The translations under genes were made by a program, and so were the position numbers. This document shows, in pieces, positions 16,885 to 26,458 of a DNA stretch of 64,000 bases (its first letter is position 1; the number at the start of each line of letters is the position of its first letter). The notes below the pieces were generated by a model. It did no database searches and had not been told where the DNA came from. It saw nothing but the letters and a program-made list of their open reading frames with translations. Source of the DNA: Chelativorans sp. ZYF759 (GTDB lineage: Bacteria > Pseudomonadota > Alphaproteobacteria > Rhizobiales > Rhizobiaceae); the NCBI RefSeq assembly GCF_012911015.1, contig NZ_WVVV01000010.1:1-64000 (forward strand). Direction: 5' to 3'.

Positions 16885-17682
16885 TCAGATGACGATGACC
16901 TCCGCACCCACCGGCACGCGTTCGTAAAGGTCGATCACGTCCTCGTTTCGCATGCGGATGCAACCGGAGGAAACGGCCCGACCGATCGACCAGGGCTGGT
17001 TCGTGCCGTGGATGCGGTAGAGCGTCGAGCCGAGGTAGAGAGCCCGCGCACCCAGCGGGTTTTCGGGCCCGCCCGCCATGTGTGCCGGCAAGATGCGTCC
17101 GTTGCGGCGCTCGCGCTCGATCATGGACTGAGGGGGTCTCCAATCGGGCCATTCGCGTTTCATGGTCACGCGGTGGCGCCCCGCCCACTCGAACCCGGGC
17201 TTGCCCGTGCCGACGCCATAACGGCGGGCCTGCCCGCCTTCCAGCACGAGGAACAGGAAGTGCTGCGTCGTATCGACGACGATCGTGCCGGGCTTGTGTG
17301 GACCGCCATACTCGACCACCTGCGGCAGAAAGCGCGGGTCGAGCGACGGGGCGGCCTGGCGCGCGGCGCCAGCTGTCGCGGCCGCGGTCTGCACCGGTTC
17401 GGGTTGCGGCTGCGCCGGCGCACGATTGACCGGCTCTGCCCTGACGCGGACGGGCGGCGGCGGTGCAACGACGACCCGGGCGCCGGGCAGATTGCGATGA
17501 ACCGCAGGCCCGGGCTGCCGAACGCCTGCAGGACTCCGCTGAAGCTGCAGCACCCAGGGCGAGGACAGGTCCGGGCTGACCACCAGCGGCGGACGCTCGG
17601 CATAGCGCTCGTTCGCGGCAGCCGGGATCAGCGACAGCGCCGCCAGCAGCAGCGTGGAAAGCGATAACAATCGAAGTCTCAT
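16885..17682 (-). CDS. L,D-transpeptidase (YkuD domain), exported
   Basis: A 265-residue periplasmic enzyme that would form 3-3 cross-links in peptidoglycan or attach proteins to it. It has an N-terminal signal peptide (hydrophobic residues about 5-22, ending PAAANE). A proline-rich linker follows (with repeated PPPPVRVRAEP and APAQPQPEP patches). The C-terminal YkuD domain has His225 in HGTNQPWSIG and the nucleophile Cys241 in SSGCIRM. AAGGAGGGG precedes ATG 17682. The divergent tag gene begins about 185 bp away. Confidence 0.93.
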   Translation of the reverse strand: MRLRLLSLSTLLLAALSLIPAAANERYAERPPLVVSPDLSSPWVLQLQRSPAGVRQPGPAVHRNLPGARVVVAPPPPVRVRAEPVNRAPAQPQPEPVQTAAATAGAARQAAPSLDPRFLPQVVEYGGPHKPGTIVVDTTQHFLFLVLEGGQARRYGVGTGKPGFEWAGRHRVTMKREWPDWRPPQSMIERERRNGRILPAHMAGGPENPLGARALYLGSTLYRIHGTNQPWSIGRAVSSGCIRMRNEDVIDLYERVPVGAEVIVI

Positions 17683-17867
17683 GAGACCCCTCCTTCTCGA
17701 AAGACGGACTGCCCGCCTCGCAAGCCGCTATCCTCGTGCGGGCTTCCCCACCGAATGATGAATCGCAATCGTTCAAATTCGAATTTGTCAGGAAAGGTTT
17801 TGGTGTGGTTACCGGCCGGTTCAGGAATCTGGTAAAGCGCAGCTTAATCGGCGGCGGAGAACGAGCA

Positions 17868-18509
17868 TTGGCAGAAGAACCCAGGCAGGACGGCCTTATC
17901 GAGGGCGAAGACGGGCTTCTGCGCTGCGCCTGGCATGGGGGGCTGCCCGACTACCAAGCCTATCACGACGAGGAATGGGGTCACCCCGTCGGCGAGGACA
18001 GGCGGCTCTTCGAAAAGCTGTGTCTCGAAGGGTTTCAGGCCGGACTTTCCTGGCTCACCATTCTGCGGAAACGGGAGAACTTCCGCGACGCCTTTTCCGG
18101 CTTCGATTTCGTGCATCTGGCGGATCGCGGTGAGGCCGACATCGAACGGCATCTGACCAATCCCGGCATCATCCGTCATCGCGGCAAGATCGCCTCCGTC
18201 TACAACAACGCGCGTCGCGCCGTCGAACTGGCGGAGGAGCATGGCACGCTGGCCCGCTATTTCTGGTCGTTCGAGCCCAAGCCGCAGGACAGGCCTTGCA
18301 GTATCGACATCGCCCATCTGCGCGCCAATCCGACGACCGAGGTCTCCACGCGAATATCCAAGGATCTCAAGAAGCGCGGCTGGAGCTTCGTGGGGCCGAC
18401 GACCGTCTATGCCTTCATGCAGGCCATGGGGCTCGTCAACGACCATCTTGACGGTTGCTTCTGCCGCCCCCGCGTCGAGGCCGCGCGGGAGCGCTTTCGG
18501 CGGCCTTGA
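17868..18509 (+). CDS. tag: DNA-3-methyladenine glycosylase I
   Basis: A 213-residue helix-hairpin-helix-type glycosylase removing 3-methyladenine from alkylated DNA. Segments LRCAWHGGLPDYQAYHDEEW and FEKLCLEGFQAGLSWLTIL are characteristic. Cys and His near the N-terminus and the NDHLDGCFCR segment at the C-terminus correspond to the structural zinc site of Tag. I place the start at TTG 17868 because GGCGGAGA lies seven bases upstream and the protein then has normal family length. Reading on to ATG 17736 adds 44 residues not expected in Tag. Confidence 0.9.
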   Translation: MAEEPRQDGLIEGEDGLLRCAWHGGLPDYQAYHDEEWGHPVGEDRRLFEKLCLEGFQAGLSWLTILRKRENFRDAFSGFDFVHLADRGEADIERHLTNPGIIRHRGKIASVYNNARRAVELAEEHGTLARYFWSFEPKPQDRPCSIDIAHLRANPTTEVSTRISKDLKKRGWSFVGPTTVYAFMQAMGLVNDHLDGCFCRPRVEAARERFRRP

Positions 18510-18513
18510 AGCC

Positions 18514-20328
18514 TCAGTGATTGTTGCGCGGAACGCCCTTCTCGCGGGCGATCTGCCGGTATTTGATAGCGGGTTTCAGAACCATGCCCTTGTCGAGCTG
18601 ATCGACGATGCCACGCTGGATTTCCTGCCAGGGCGTCTGGTGCTCGGGATAGGCAAAGCCGCCGGCTTCCTGCAGCTTCTGCTGCCGTGCCGCCAGCTCA
18701 TCGTCGGAGATGAGTATGTCGGCGCTGCCCTTCTTCAGGTCGATGCGGATCCTGTCGCCTGTCTCCAGCAGTGCCAGACCGCCTCCGACGGCGGCCTCCG
18801 GCGAGGCATTCAGGATCGAAGGCGAACCCGACGTCCCGGATTGGCGTCCGTCGCCGATACAGGGCAGGGCATGGATGCCCTTCTTCAGGAGATAGGCCGG
18901 TGGTTGCATGTTCACGACCTCGGCGGCGCCCGGATATCCGACGGGCCCCGTTCCCCGGATGACGAGCATGCAGTTCTCGTCGATCCCGAGGGCGGGATCC
19001 TCGATCCGGGCGTGGTAATCCTCCGGTCCCTCGAACACGATCGCGCGGCCTTCGAACGCGTCCGGATCGTCGGGATTGGACAGATAGCGGTCGCGAAATT
19101 CCGGAGAGATGACGCTTGTCTTCATGATCGCGGAATCGAACAGATTGCCACGCAGGTTGATGAAGCCGGCATGTTCGCGCATCGGGCTGGCGACCGGGCG
19201 GATCACGTCGGGATTGATGTTCTCCGCCGCTGCGCAGTTCTCGCGCATGGTCTTCCCGTTTGCCGTGACGACGTCGGGATGCGGCAGCAGGTTCGCCTTC
19301 ATCAGTTCCCCGATCACCGCGGGCACGCCGCCTGCCCGGTGATAATCCTCGCCCAGATATTCGCCGGCCGGCTGCAGGTTGACCAGCAGCGGCACGTGGT
19401 GGCCGACCGACTGCCAGTCGTCATTGTCCAGCGGTACGCCGAGATGACGCGCGATCGCGTTGAGGTGGATGGGCGCATTGGTCGACCCGCCGATGGCGGA
19501 GTTGACCACGATGGCGTTTTCGAAAGCCGCCCGCGTCATGATGTCGGTCGGCTTCAGATCCTCGTGCACCATCTCGACGGCGCGGCGCCCCGTGGCGTAG
19601 GCCATCTGGCCGCGCTCCCGATAGGGTGCCGGTATGGCCGCCGAGCCCGGCAACTGCATGCCGAGCGCCTCGGCAAGGCTGTTCATGGTCGTGGCCGTGC
19701 CCATCGTGTTGCAATAGCCGACGGACGGGGCAGACGAGGCCACCAGCTCCATGAACCCATCATAGTCGATCTCGCCCTCAGCCAGCAATTCGCGCGCCTT
19801 CCAGACGATGGTGCCGGAACCGGTGCGTTCGCCGCGGTGCCAGCCATTGAGCATCGGCCCCACCGAGAGCGCGATGGCGGGAATGTCCACGGTGGCGGCC
19901 GCCATCAGCAGCGCAGGGGTGGTCTTGTCGCAGCCGATGGTCAGGACGACGCCGTCGAGTGGATAGCCGTAAAGCACCTCGACCAGGCTGAGATAGGCAA
20001 GGTTGCGGTCGAGCGAGGCCGTCGGGCGCTTGCCCGTCTCCTGTATGGGATGACAGCCGAACTCGAAGGCAATGCCGCCGGCCGCCACGATGCCTTCGCG
20101 CACGCGCTTGGCCAGCTCGATGTGGTGGCGGTTGCAAGGGGACAGGTCGGAACCGGTCTGCGCAATGCCGATGATCGGCTTGCCGGACTGGAGTTCTTCC
20201 CGCGTGATCCCGAAATTCAGATAGCGTTCGAGATAGAGCGCCGTCATTCCCGGATCGTCCGGATTGTCGAACCACTCCTGCGATCTGAGTTTCTTCGTGC
20301 TGCCCTTGCCCAATAGCGCCTCCTGCAA
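18514..20328 (-). CDS. IlvD/Edd family dehydratase, probably sugar-acid (aldonate) dehydratase
   Basis: A 604-residue Fe-S dehydratase of the dihydroxy-acid/6-phosphogluconate dehydratase family. Three cluster cysteines are visible: Cys65 in [12 protein letters not shown], Cys133 in GCDKTTPA (with Lys135, carbamylated in the family) and Cys206 in [11 protein letters not shown]. The N-terminus with [20 protein letters not shown] and the lack of the usual IlvD start point to the L-arabinonate/D-xylonate dehydratase branch. It would turn an aldonic acid into a 2-keto-3-deoxy acid. No sugar transport or dehydrogenase genes are adjacent, so the true substrate is open. Confidence 0.88.
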   Translation of the reverse strand: MQEALLGKGSTKKLRSQEWFDNPDDPGMTALYLERYLNFGITREELQSGKPIIGIAQTGSDLSPCNRHHIELAKRVREGIVAAGGIAFEFGCHPIQETGKRPTASLDRNLAYLSLVEVLYGYPLDGVVLTIGCDKTTPALLMAAATVDIPAIALSVGPMLNGWHRGERTGSGTIVWKARELLAEGEIDYDGFMELVASSAPSVGYCNTMGTATTMNSLAEALGMQLPGSAAIPAPYRERGQMAYATGRRAVEMVHEDLKPTDIMTRAAFENAIVVNSAIGGSTNAPIHLNAIARHLGVPLDNDDWQSVGHHVPLLVNLQPAGEYLGEDYHRAGGVPAVIGELMKANLLPHPDVVTANGKTMRENCAAAENINPDVIRPVASPMREHAGFINLRGNLFDSAIMKTSVISPEFRDRYLSNPDDPDAFEGRAIVFEGPEDYHARIEDPALGIDENCMLVIRGTGPVGYPGAAEVVNMQPPAYLLKKGIHALPCIGDGRQSGTSGSPSILNASPEAAVGGGLALLETGDRIRIDLKKGSADILISDDELAARQQKLQEAGGFAYPEHQTPWQEIQRGIVDQLDKGMVLKPAIKYRQIAREKGVPRNNH

Positions 20329-20445
20329 ACCAGCCGATCATATGGCACAATTTGGCGGACAGACAAACGCCCGACGGATCAGCCGCGTGGACAGCCACCC
20401 AAGGCTGGGCTAGGTCTGCGCAGGTTGACCAGGAGGAATCGTCGC

Positions 20446-20910
20446 ATGGCAATGGTGATCGAGGGCGAGGAGAGGATCGAGGCGCCTCTGCAGACGGTAT
20501 GGGAAGCGCTGAACGACCCGGAGATACTGAAAGCGTGTATCCCTGGATGCGAAAGCCTCGAGAAGACCTCCGAAACGGAACTCGAGGCGGTTGTGACGCT
20601 GAAGATCGGCCCGATCAAGGCGAAGTTCAATGGCGAGGTACGCCTGGAAAATCTCAACCCCCCGCACTCCTACACGATCATCGGTGAGGGCAAGGGCGGC
20701 GTCGCTGGTTTTGCCAAGGGGGGCGCGGACGTCACTCTGTCGGAGGACGGGCCGGAGACAACCATACTTGCCTATACAGCCACGGCGGATGTCGGGGGCA
20801 AGATCGCGCAACTCGGCAGCCGTTTGATCGCGTCGACCTCAAAGAAGCTGTCGGGTCAGTTCTTCTCGGAGTTCAATCGCCAGGTGAGTGGCGAAACCGA
20901 GGAGACCTGA
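20446..20910 (+). CDS. CoxG-like SRPBCC protein
   Basis: A 154-residue START/SRPBCC-fold protein of the carbon monoxide dehydrogenase subunit G family, with IEAPLQTVWEALNDPEILKA, IPGCESLEK, KIGPIKAKFNGEVRL and a GSRLIASTSKKLSGQFFSEF tail. CoxG recruits CO dehydrogenase to the membrane in CO oxidisers, but no coxMSL genes lie nearby. Stand-alone copies are common and of unknown role. The start is ATG 20446, five bases after AGGAGGAATC; an in-frame TTG upstream lacks such a site. Confidence 0.88.
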   Translation: MAMVIEGEERIEAPLQTVWEALNDPEILKACIPGCESLEKTSETELEAVVTLKIGPIKAKFNGEVRLENLNPPHSYTIIGEGKGGVAGFAKGGADVTLSEDGPETTILAYTATADVGGKIAQLGSRLIASTSKKLSGQFFSEFNRQVSGETEET

Positions 20911-21056
20911 GCCGTCATTCCCGTCACGGTGCTGTCATCCTCGCCCCGCACTCTCCTCTCCCCGAGTCCGATTTCCACGAATATCGAAACGGCTCGCCCT
21001 AAACATCGCCCGCGACATCCCCTATGTTGGATGGAGCTGACCCAAGGGGAGAACGA

Positions 21057-21659
21057 ATGAACAGCCACGCTGGAAACAAGCCGTCTGGCAATTGGTCGGA
21101 GACCGTACGGTTCTTCAAGGGCTGGCTGGACAAGCCCCGGGCTGTCGGTTCGATCGTGCCTACGAGCGCCACGACCGCCCGCGAAATGGCGTCGCTCGTC
21201 GACACCGCCTCGGATCTTCCCGTCCTCGAACTCGGTCCTGGCACCGGCGTCATCACCAAGGCCATTCTCGATCGCGGCGTTCAACCCGAATCCCTTTGGG
21301 CAATCGAGTATGCCGAAGACTTCGTCGAGCATCTGAGGAAGGAATATCCGCAGGTCAACGTCATCCAGGGTGACGCCTTCAATCTCGACGATACGCTCGG
21401 CGACAAGAAGGACACGATCTTCGATTCCATCGTGTCGGCCGTACCGCTCCTGAATTTCCCGGTTCCCCAGCGCATCGCGTACGTGGAAGACTTGCTGAAC
21501 CGTATTCCGGTTGGCCGTCCCATCATGCAGATCACCTATGGACCGCGCTCCCCCGTGCCGCCCGGCAAGGGCAATTACACCGTCGAACGACACGGCTTCG
21601 TGCTGCGCAACGTTCCGCCGGCGCATCTGTGGGTCTATCGGCGCGCGAAGGTGAGCTGA
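21057..21659 (+). CDS. PmtA-like phospholipid N-methyltransferase
   Basis: A 200-residue class I SAM methyltransferase. Motif I is VLELGPGTG at residues 56-64. The region before it (TVRFFKGWLDKPRAVGSIVP) matches the membrane-associated phosphatidylethanolamine N-methyltransferases of the PmtA type, which make phosphatidylcholine in many rhizobia. SIVSAVPLLNFP in the middle is also typical. The start is ATG 21057 behind AAGGGGAGA. PmtA is known to methylate PE three times, but a related lipid or other substrate is possible. Confidence 0.82.
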   Translation: MNSHAGNKPSGNWSETVRFFKGWLDKPRAVGSIVPTSATTAREMASLVDTASDLPVLELGPGTGVITKAILDRGVQPESLWAIEYAEDFVEHLRKEYPQVNVIQGDAFNLDDTLGDKKDTIFDSIVSAVPLLNFPVPQRIAYVEDLLNRIPVGRPIMQITYGPRSPVPPGKGNYTVERHGFVLRNVPPAHLWVYRRAKVS

Positions 21660-21677
21660 CGCAGCCGAGGGCATGCC

Positions 21678-22271
21678 ATGACGCCGAGGATACTGGTCTT
21701 TGCGGGCTCGATACGCTCGGGCGCCTTCAGCGGCCAGACGGCGGATGTCGCCCAAAAGACGCTCGCGCTCCAAGGTGCGGAGGTGACCCGCATCTCGCTG
21801 GCGGACTATCCCCTGCCCATCATGGATCAGGACCTGGAGAAGGAGCAGGGCGTCCCGGAAAGTGCCCAGAAGCTCGGTGCCATGATCGCCGCCCAGGACG
21901 GTCTCCTGATCGCGAGCCCGGAATATAATGCGTCGATTCCCCCGCTCCTGAAGAACACGATCGACTGGGTCAGCCGCATCCGACGCGATGCCAATGGCAA
22001 CACCCTGGCGCCGTTTGCAGGCAAGGTCGCAGGCCTTTGCTCCTCCTCCGACGGCAATTTCGCGGGGATAAGAGGCCTGTATCACCTCCGGGCCGTCTTG
22101 ATGAATTGCCAGGTGGAGGTCATTACGCCGCAATGCTCCGTTGCGCGGGCGGGCGACGCCTTCGACGATCAGGGCAATCTCAAGGACGAACGGGCACAGA
22201 AAATGATGGACAAGGTCTGCATGACACTCATCGAACGCGCGCGGCTTCTGTCGACGAGGACCGAATATTGA
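21678..22271 (+). CDS. NADPH-dependent FMN reductase
   Basis: A 197-residue flavodoxin-fold reductase (ChrR/ArsH/azoreductase superfamily). The FMN phosphate loop [10 protein letters not shown] is near residues 10-19. The conserved [19 protein letters not shown] and the [11 protein letters not shown] loop follow. It probably reduces quinones, metals or azo compounds with NADPH, giving protection from oxidative stress. The stop overlaps the TTG start of pyrF, so the two genes are coupled, an arrangement without an obvious metabolic link. Confidence 0.9.
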   Translation: MTPRILVFAGSIRSGAFSGQTADVAQKTLALQGAEVTRISLADYPLPIMDQDLEKEQGVPESAQKLGAMIAAQDGLLIASPEYNASIPPLLKNTIDWVSRIRRDANGNTLAPFAGKVAGLCSSSDGNFAGIRGLYHLRAVLMNCQVEVITPQCSVARAGDAFDDQGNLKDERAQKMMDKVCMTLIERARLLSTRTEY

Positions 22272-22975
22272 CCCGCGCGCGTCTCATCGTCGGGCTGGAT
22301 CTGCCGAGCGTCGCGGAAGCCGAAAAGACGATCCGCGCACTGGAGGGCGTGGTCGATTTCTACAAGATCGGCTATCGGCTGGCCTATGCGGGCGGGCTGG
22401 AGCTCGCGCGGGATCTGGCGGCCCAGGGAACTGACGTCTTTCTCGACCTCAAGCTGCTCGACATCGACAACACCGTGGCGGAAGGCGTGGAGAGCGTCGC
22501 CCGTCTCGGCGCGCGGATGCTGACCGTGCATGCCTATCCGAAGGCGATGCGCGCGGCCGCGCGCGCGGCTGGCGGCTCCGGCCTTTGCGTGCTCGGCGTC
22601 ACCGTCCTCACCTCCATGGATGGCGCGGATCTGAAGGAAGCGGGCTATGCCGAGACGGATCCCCAGAAGCTGGTGGTCCGGCGCGCCGAGCAGGCCCGTG
22701 AGGCTGGCATTGGCGGCATCGTCTGCGCGGCGCCGGAAGCCAGCGCCGTGCGCATGATCGTGGGATCGTCAATGGCCGTCGTGACACCGGGCATACGTCC
22801 CGCGGGCGCCGATCATGGCGACCAGAAACGGGTCGTCACGCCGGCCGATGCGGTCAAGAACGGCGCCAGCCATCTGGTGGTCGCCCGGCCCGTTATCGCC
22901 GCGCCGGACCCGCGCGCGGCCGCCGAGGCCATCATTCGCGAAATCGATTCCGTCTACGAGGCTGCAGGGAGGTAG
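22268..22975 (+). CDS. pyrF: Orotidine 5'-phosphate decarboxylase
   Basis: A 235-residue TIM-barrel enzyme making UMP from OMP, the last step of de novo pyrimidine synthesis. The active-site block is [20 protein letters not shown]; the phosphate-binding block is [20 protein letters not shown] followed by HLVVARPV. I take TTG 22268 as start: it overlaps the previous stop (TTGA), and the protein then has the family length. A longer reading upstream lies over the reductase gene in another frame. Confidence 0.94.
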   Translation: MTRARLIVGLDLPSVAEAEKTIRALEGVVDFYKIGYRLAYAGGLELARDLAAQGTDVFLDLKLLDIDNTVAEGVESVARLGARMLTVHAYPKAMRAAARAAGGSGLCVLGVTVLTSMDGADLKEAGYAETDPQKLVVRRAEQAREAGIGGIVCAAPEASAVRMIVGSSMAVVTPGIRPAGADHGDQKRVVTPADAVKNGASHLVVARPVIAAPDPRAAAEAIIREIDSVYEAAGR

Positions 22976-22977
22976 AG

Positions 22978-23271
22978 ATGCCCAAGGGCTACTGGATAGC
23001 ACATGTCGATGTGCGCGACGCCGACCGCTACAAGGACTATGTCGCGGGCGCGAAGCCGGCTTTCGAACGCTACGGGGCGAAGTTCCTCGCTCGCGGCGGT
23101 GCCTACGAAGCCCTGGAAGGCAAAGGCCGCGGCCGCAACGTGGTGATCGAGTTTCCTTCCTTGCAGGCCGCAAGGGACTGCTACAACTCGCCCGAATACC
23201 AGGCCGCGAAAGCGATCCGCCAGACGGTCGCCGAAGCCGAGATGATCATCGTCGAAGGCTATGAGGGCTAG
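22978..23271 (+). CDS. DUF1330 family protein
   Basis: A 97-residue dimeric alpha/beta-barrel (ferredoxin-like) protein of the DUF1330 family, seen from MPKGYWIAHVDVRDADRYKD, KFLARGGAYEALEG and FPSLQAARDCYNSPEYQAA. Related folds include monooxygenases and stress proteins, but no activity is established for DUF1330. It begins two bases after pyrF with a GGGAGGTAG site and must be co-transcribed with it. The pyrF-DUF1330 pair recurs in rhizobia, as far as I recall. Confidence 0.92.
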   Translation: MPKGYWIAHVDVRDADRYKDYVAGAKPAFERYGAKFLARGGAYEALEGKGRGRNVVIEFPSLQAARDCYNSPEYQAAKAIRQTVAEAEMIIVEGYEG

Positions 23272-23277
23272 CCCTTC

Positions 23278-24159
23278 CTAGGGCGCTTCGGCCGGCAGTG
23301 CCTTGCGCCGGCGGAAGCGGATCGTGAAGAGATTGCCGAGCAGGATCAGCAGCGCCCCCGTGCCGGTATAGATGTCCAGCTGTTCGGCATAGATGGCCCA
23401 GCCGACCAGCGCCATCAGCGGCACCCGCAGGAAATCCATCGGCACGACCACCGTCGCCTCGGCGTGGACCAGCGCACGGGCCATGCAATAGTGCGAAAAC
23501 GTGCCGGTGAAGGCGACCACCAGCAGCGCCGGCCAGATCTCGACCGGCACCGGCTGCCAGACCCAGAGCCCGGGCACGATGCCGATGGCGGTCTGGATCA
23601 CCAGCATCCAGAAGATGATCTTCACCACGCTGTCGCTGCGGGTGAGCAGTTTCACCATCACGACCGACACGCCGAAGAAGACGGCGCCCGCCAGCATGAC
23701 CAGGTGGCCGGGTTCGATCGGGCCGGATCCGGGTCGCACGATCACCAGCACGCCGGCGATGCCGAAAAGCAGCGCGCACACCTTGCGCCACGTCATGCGT
23801 TCGCCGAGCACCAGCAGGGCCAGAAGCGCGGTCCAGAAAGGTTGCGTGAACTCGATCGCGACGAGCTGGGCGAGGGGGATCATGCCGAGCGCCAGCAGCC
23901 AGGCGAACTGGCCCGCGAAATGCGCCGCGTTGCGGCCGATATGCTGCCAGGGACGCGCCGTGCCCATGGCGCGCAGGCCACCGGCCAGATGCACCAGCGG
24001 CAGCAGCATGAAGAAGCCGATCACCGAGCGAATCAGCATCACCTGGAAGACGTCCAGCTCGGCCGTCGCGACACGACCCGCAACGGACATCACGATGAAA
24101 CAGGCAATCGAAGCGCCCATCCACAGGGCGGCTCTGATGGGCGAGTGGAGCGATTCCAT
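23278..24159 (-). CDS. EamA/DMT superfamily transporter
   Basis: A 293-residue inner-membrane protein with ten predicted helices in two EamA repeats. The first repeat contains MLIRSVIGFFMLLPLV and FTQPFWTALLALLVLGE; the second contains PMDFLRVPLMALVGWAIYAE. Members export or import small metabolites; the substrate is unknown. I start at ATG 24159 (MESLHSPIRAA), because the further in-frame ATG at 24207 adds 16 residues without a ribosome site. It ends six bases from the convergent DUF1330 gene. Confidence 0.88.
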   Translation of the reverse strand: MESLHSPIRAALWMGASIACFIVMSVAGRVATAELDVFQVMLIRSVIGFFMLLPLVHLAGGLRAMGTARPWQHIGRNAAHFAGQFAWLLALGMIPLAQLVAIEFTQPFWTALLALLVLGERMTWRKVCALLFGIAGVLVIVRPGSGPIEPGHLVMLAGAVFFGVSVVMVKLLTRSDSVVKIIFWMLVIQTAIGIVPGLWVWQPVPVEIWPALLVVAFTGTFSHYCMARALVHAEATVVVPMDFLRVPLMALVGWAIYAEQLDIYTGTGALLILLGNLFTIRFRRRKALPAEAP

Positions 24160-24239
24160 GAGGCGTGTCTGGCACTTGGCGGCAGCCAGCGCAATAAACC
24201 AGGACACGGCTTCTTAACCGGCCTCCCCTAGGGTGACGT

Positions 24240-24275
24240 ATTGCAATGCAACAAAACTTGGTTAGTTTCGTTGCA
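24240..24275. promoter_or_regulatory. Putative PhaR operator and inverted repeat upstream of phaZ
   Basis: TTGCAATGCA (24241-24250) followed by ACAAAA lies 105-96 bases before the phaZ start. The same 10-mer, followed by CAAAA, lies 96-87 bases before the phasin start on the other strand. Here it also overlaps an inverted repeat, TGCAACAAAAC (24247-24257) and GTTTCGTTGCA (24265-24275), with one mismatch. PHB regulators PhaR/AniA of alphaproteobacteria bind TGC-spacer-GCA sequences. The match is by eye. Confidence 0.6.
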
Positions 24276-24345
24276 TAGCGATCTCCGCCCCGACCGGTCG
24301 GGTCATGCGCCACATGACCGGCCGAGGCTTCCGAGGGCAAACCGA

Positions 24346-25623
24346 ATGTATTATCATCTTTATGAACTGAATCACGCCGCCATGCAGCCCTTCCGGGCGT
24401 TTGCGGACACGATGCGGCTATACTATTCGAACCCGCTCAATCCGCTGACCCATACGGTTTTCGGTCGCTCCATGGCCGCAGGCGCGGAGCTCTTCGAGCG
24501 GACGACCAGACGCTATGGCAAGCCGGTCTTCGGGCTCGACGAGACCAAGGTCGATTTTCGGCCGGTTCCCGTGATCGAGCGGGTCATCTGGTCGAAGCCT
24601 TTCTGCGATCTCATCCATTTCGACCGCGCGGTCGACCCGCAGCGCAAGCCGGACCCGAAGATCCTGATGATCGCGCCGATGTCCGGGCACTATGCCACGC
24701 TGCTGCGCGGGACGGTGGAGACGCTTCTGCCGCATGCCGAGGTCTACATCACCGACTGGACGGACGCCCGCATGGTGCCCACGTCCGATGGTCGCTTCGA
24801 TCTCGACGACTTCGTCGACTACCTCATCGAAATGATCCATGCGATCGGTCCCGATACGCATGTGATGGCCGTCTGCCAGCCCTCGGTGCCGGCGCTCATG
24901 GCCGTATCGCTGATGGAAGCGCGCAAGGACAAGCTGGCGCCTGCCACAATGACGCTGATGGGGGGCCCGATCGACACGCGGCGCAACCCCACCGCCGTCA
25001 ACAAGCTGGCCGAGGAAAAGGGCATCGACTGGTTCCGCGACAACGTCATCATGCGGGTACCGTTTCCGGAGCCAGGCTTCATGCGCAGGGTTTACCCCGG
25101 CTTCCTGCAGCTTTCCGGCTTCATGGGCATGAACCTTGACCGGCACATCACGGCCCACAAGGATTTCTTCATGCACCTCGTGAAGAACGACGGCGATTCC
25201 GCAGAGAAGCACCGCGAGTTCTACGACGAGTATCTCGCCGTGATGGATCTGACCGCGGAATTCTACCTGCAGACCGTGGAAACCGTATTCGTCAATCACG
25301 CGCTGCCCAAGGGCGAGATGATACACCGCGGCGAACTGGTCGACCCTTTGGCGATCCGCAATGTCGCCTTGATGACCGTAGAGGGCGAGAACGACGACAT
25401 TTCCGGCGTCGGCCAAACCGAGGCCGCACACGATCTGTGCGTGAACATTCCCGACGACATGCGGGTCCACTACATGCAGCCCAAGGTTGGCCACTACGGC
25501 GTCTTCAACGGTTCGCGCTTCCGGTCCGAGATCGCGCCGCGAATTCTCGATTTCATCGCGACCCATCGCCATCTGCGTGCGGCAAAAGGCAAGCCGAAGG
25601 CTGCCGTGAAGGCAGCCGAATAG
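24346..25623 (+). CDS. phaZ: Intracellular polyhydroxyalkanoate depolymerase
   Basis: A 425-residue intracellular, granule-associated PHB depolymerase of the PhaZ1 type. It lacks a signal peptide and starts MYYHLYELNH, as in the family. The nucleophile is a cysteine, Cys177 in VMAVCQPSVPALMA, matching the unusual Cys box of Ralstonia PhaZa1. The C-terminal half carries MTVEGENDDISGVGQTEAAH and KVGHYGVFNGSRFR, with the expected Asp and His. It releases 3-hydroxybutyrate oligomers, which feed through acetoacetate to AacS (52565-54523). A shared upstream motif with the phasin gene suggests common control. Confidence 0.93.
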   Translation: MYYHLYELNHAAMQPFRAFADTMRLYYSNPLNPLTHTVFGRSMAAGAELFERTTRRYGKPVFGLDETKVDFRPVPVIERVIWSKPFCDLIHFDRAVDPQRKPDPKILMIAPMSGHYATLLRGTVETLLPHAEVYITDWTDARMVPTSDGRFDLDDFVDYLIEMIHAIGPDTHVMAVCQPSVPALMAVSLMEARKDKLAPATMTLMGGPIDTRRNPTAVNKLAEEKGIDWFRDNVIMRVPFPEPGFMRRVYPGFLQLSGFMGMNLDRHITAHKDFFMHLVKNDGDSAEKHREFYDEYLAVMDLTAEFYLQTVETVFVNHALPKGEMIHRGELVDPLAIRNVALMTVEGENDDISGVGQTEAAHDLCVNIPDDMRVHYMQPKVGHYGVFNGSRFRSEIAPRILDFIATHRHLRAAKGKPKAAVKAAE

Positions 25624-25765
25624 TCCTCTCCCGCGCGTCGCGTCGAAGGAGCCCTCCGGCATGCGCAGCTGATGGCAGCTCCGCGATGCGGAGCCGTGTC
25701 GATGCCGTCCCCTGCAACAAAGAGCGACTTGCAACCGCCACCCGGATCATGCCAGTGCACAGACC

Positions 25766-26458
25766 ATGCTGACGCTTTTCCACCATCCGATGTTTGCCGC
25801 CTGCCGGTTCGTGCGTGTCTGTTTCGGCGAGTATGACGAAGACCTCGCTCTCATCGAGGAGGCTCCCTGGCTCAGGCGCAGGGAGTTCCTGTCTCTCAAT
25901 CCGGCCGCAACGCTTCCCGTGCTTCTGGCGGAAGGCGATGAGCCTATCGTCGGCGCGGCAACGATCGCGGAGTATCTCGACGAAACACGCGGCGTCCTGA
26001 AGCGCGAGCGACGACTTTTCGCCGAAGACCCCATCGCGCGCGCCGAGATCCGTCGCCTCGTTGAGTGGTTCCTGGTGAAGACGGAAAACGACGTGACCCG
26101 ACACCTTGTGCGCGAGCGTGTCTTGAAGCCGCATATGCCGGCCGAATATGGCGGAGGATCGCCCGATTCAGCTGCTCTGAGGGCGGCACGCGGCAATGTG
26201 CGCCAGCACCTGAAATATGCCAACTGGCTGGCGGGAACACGCAACTGGCTGGCGGGCCCGCGCCTGAGCTACGCCGATATCGCGGCCGCCTCGACCATTT
26301 CGGTGCTCGACTATCTCGGCGAAATCGAATGGGGCGAGTATGATGCCTGCCGTGACTGGTACACGCGGGTGAAGTCGCGGCCCTCGTTCAGGCCGATCCT
26401 GGCCGACCGGGTCCGCGGTCTCGCTCCCGTCTCGCATTACGCCGATCTGGATTTCTGA
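25766..26458 (+). CDS. Glutathione S-transferase family protein
   Basis: A 230-residue GST-like protein. The N-terminal thioredoxin fold (residues 1-80) has [12 protein letters not shown] near the start, [11 protein letters not shown] with the cis-proline and ESDI-like position as [12 protein letters not shown]. The helical C-terminal domain contains [28 protein letters not shown]. The role is unspecified; detoxification or redox is usual. Its stop overlaps the start of queG by one base (TGATG), and queG in turn overlaps the next gene, so three genes form one unit. Confidence 0.9.
   Translation: MLTLFHHPMFAACRFVRVCFGEYDEDLALIEEAPWLRRREFLSLNPAATLPVLLAEGDEPIVGAATIAEYLDETRGVLKRERRLFAEDPIARAEIRRLVEWFLVKTENDVTRHLVRERVLKPHMPAEYGGGSPDSAALRAARGNVRQHLKYANWLAGTRNWLAGPRLSYADIAAASTISVLDYLGEIEWGEYDACRDWYTRVKSRPSFRPILADRVRGLAPVSHYADLDF

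Noticed and set aside
18241-20316. Plus-strand reading frame of 691 codons opposite the dehydratase gene
   Set aside because: It starts inside tag and lies antisense to an intact IlvD-type gene whose Fe-S cysteines are all present.
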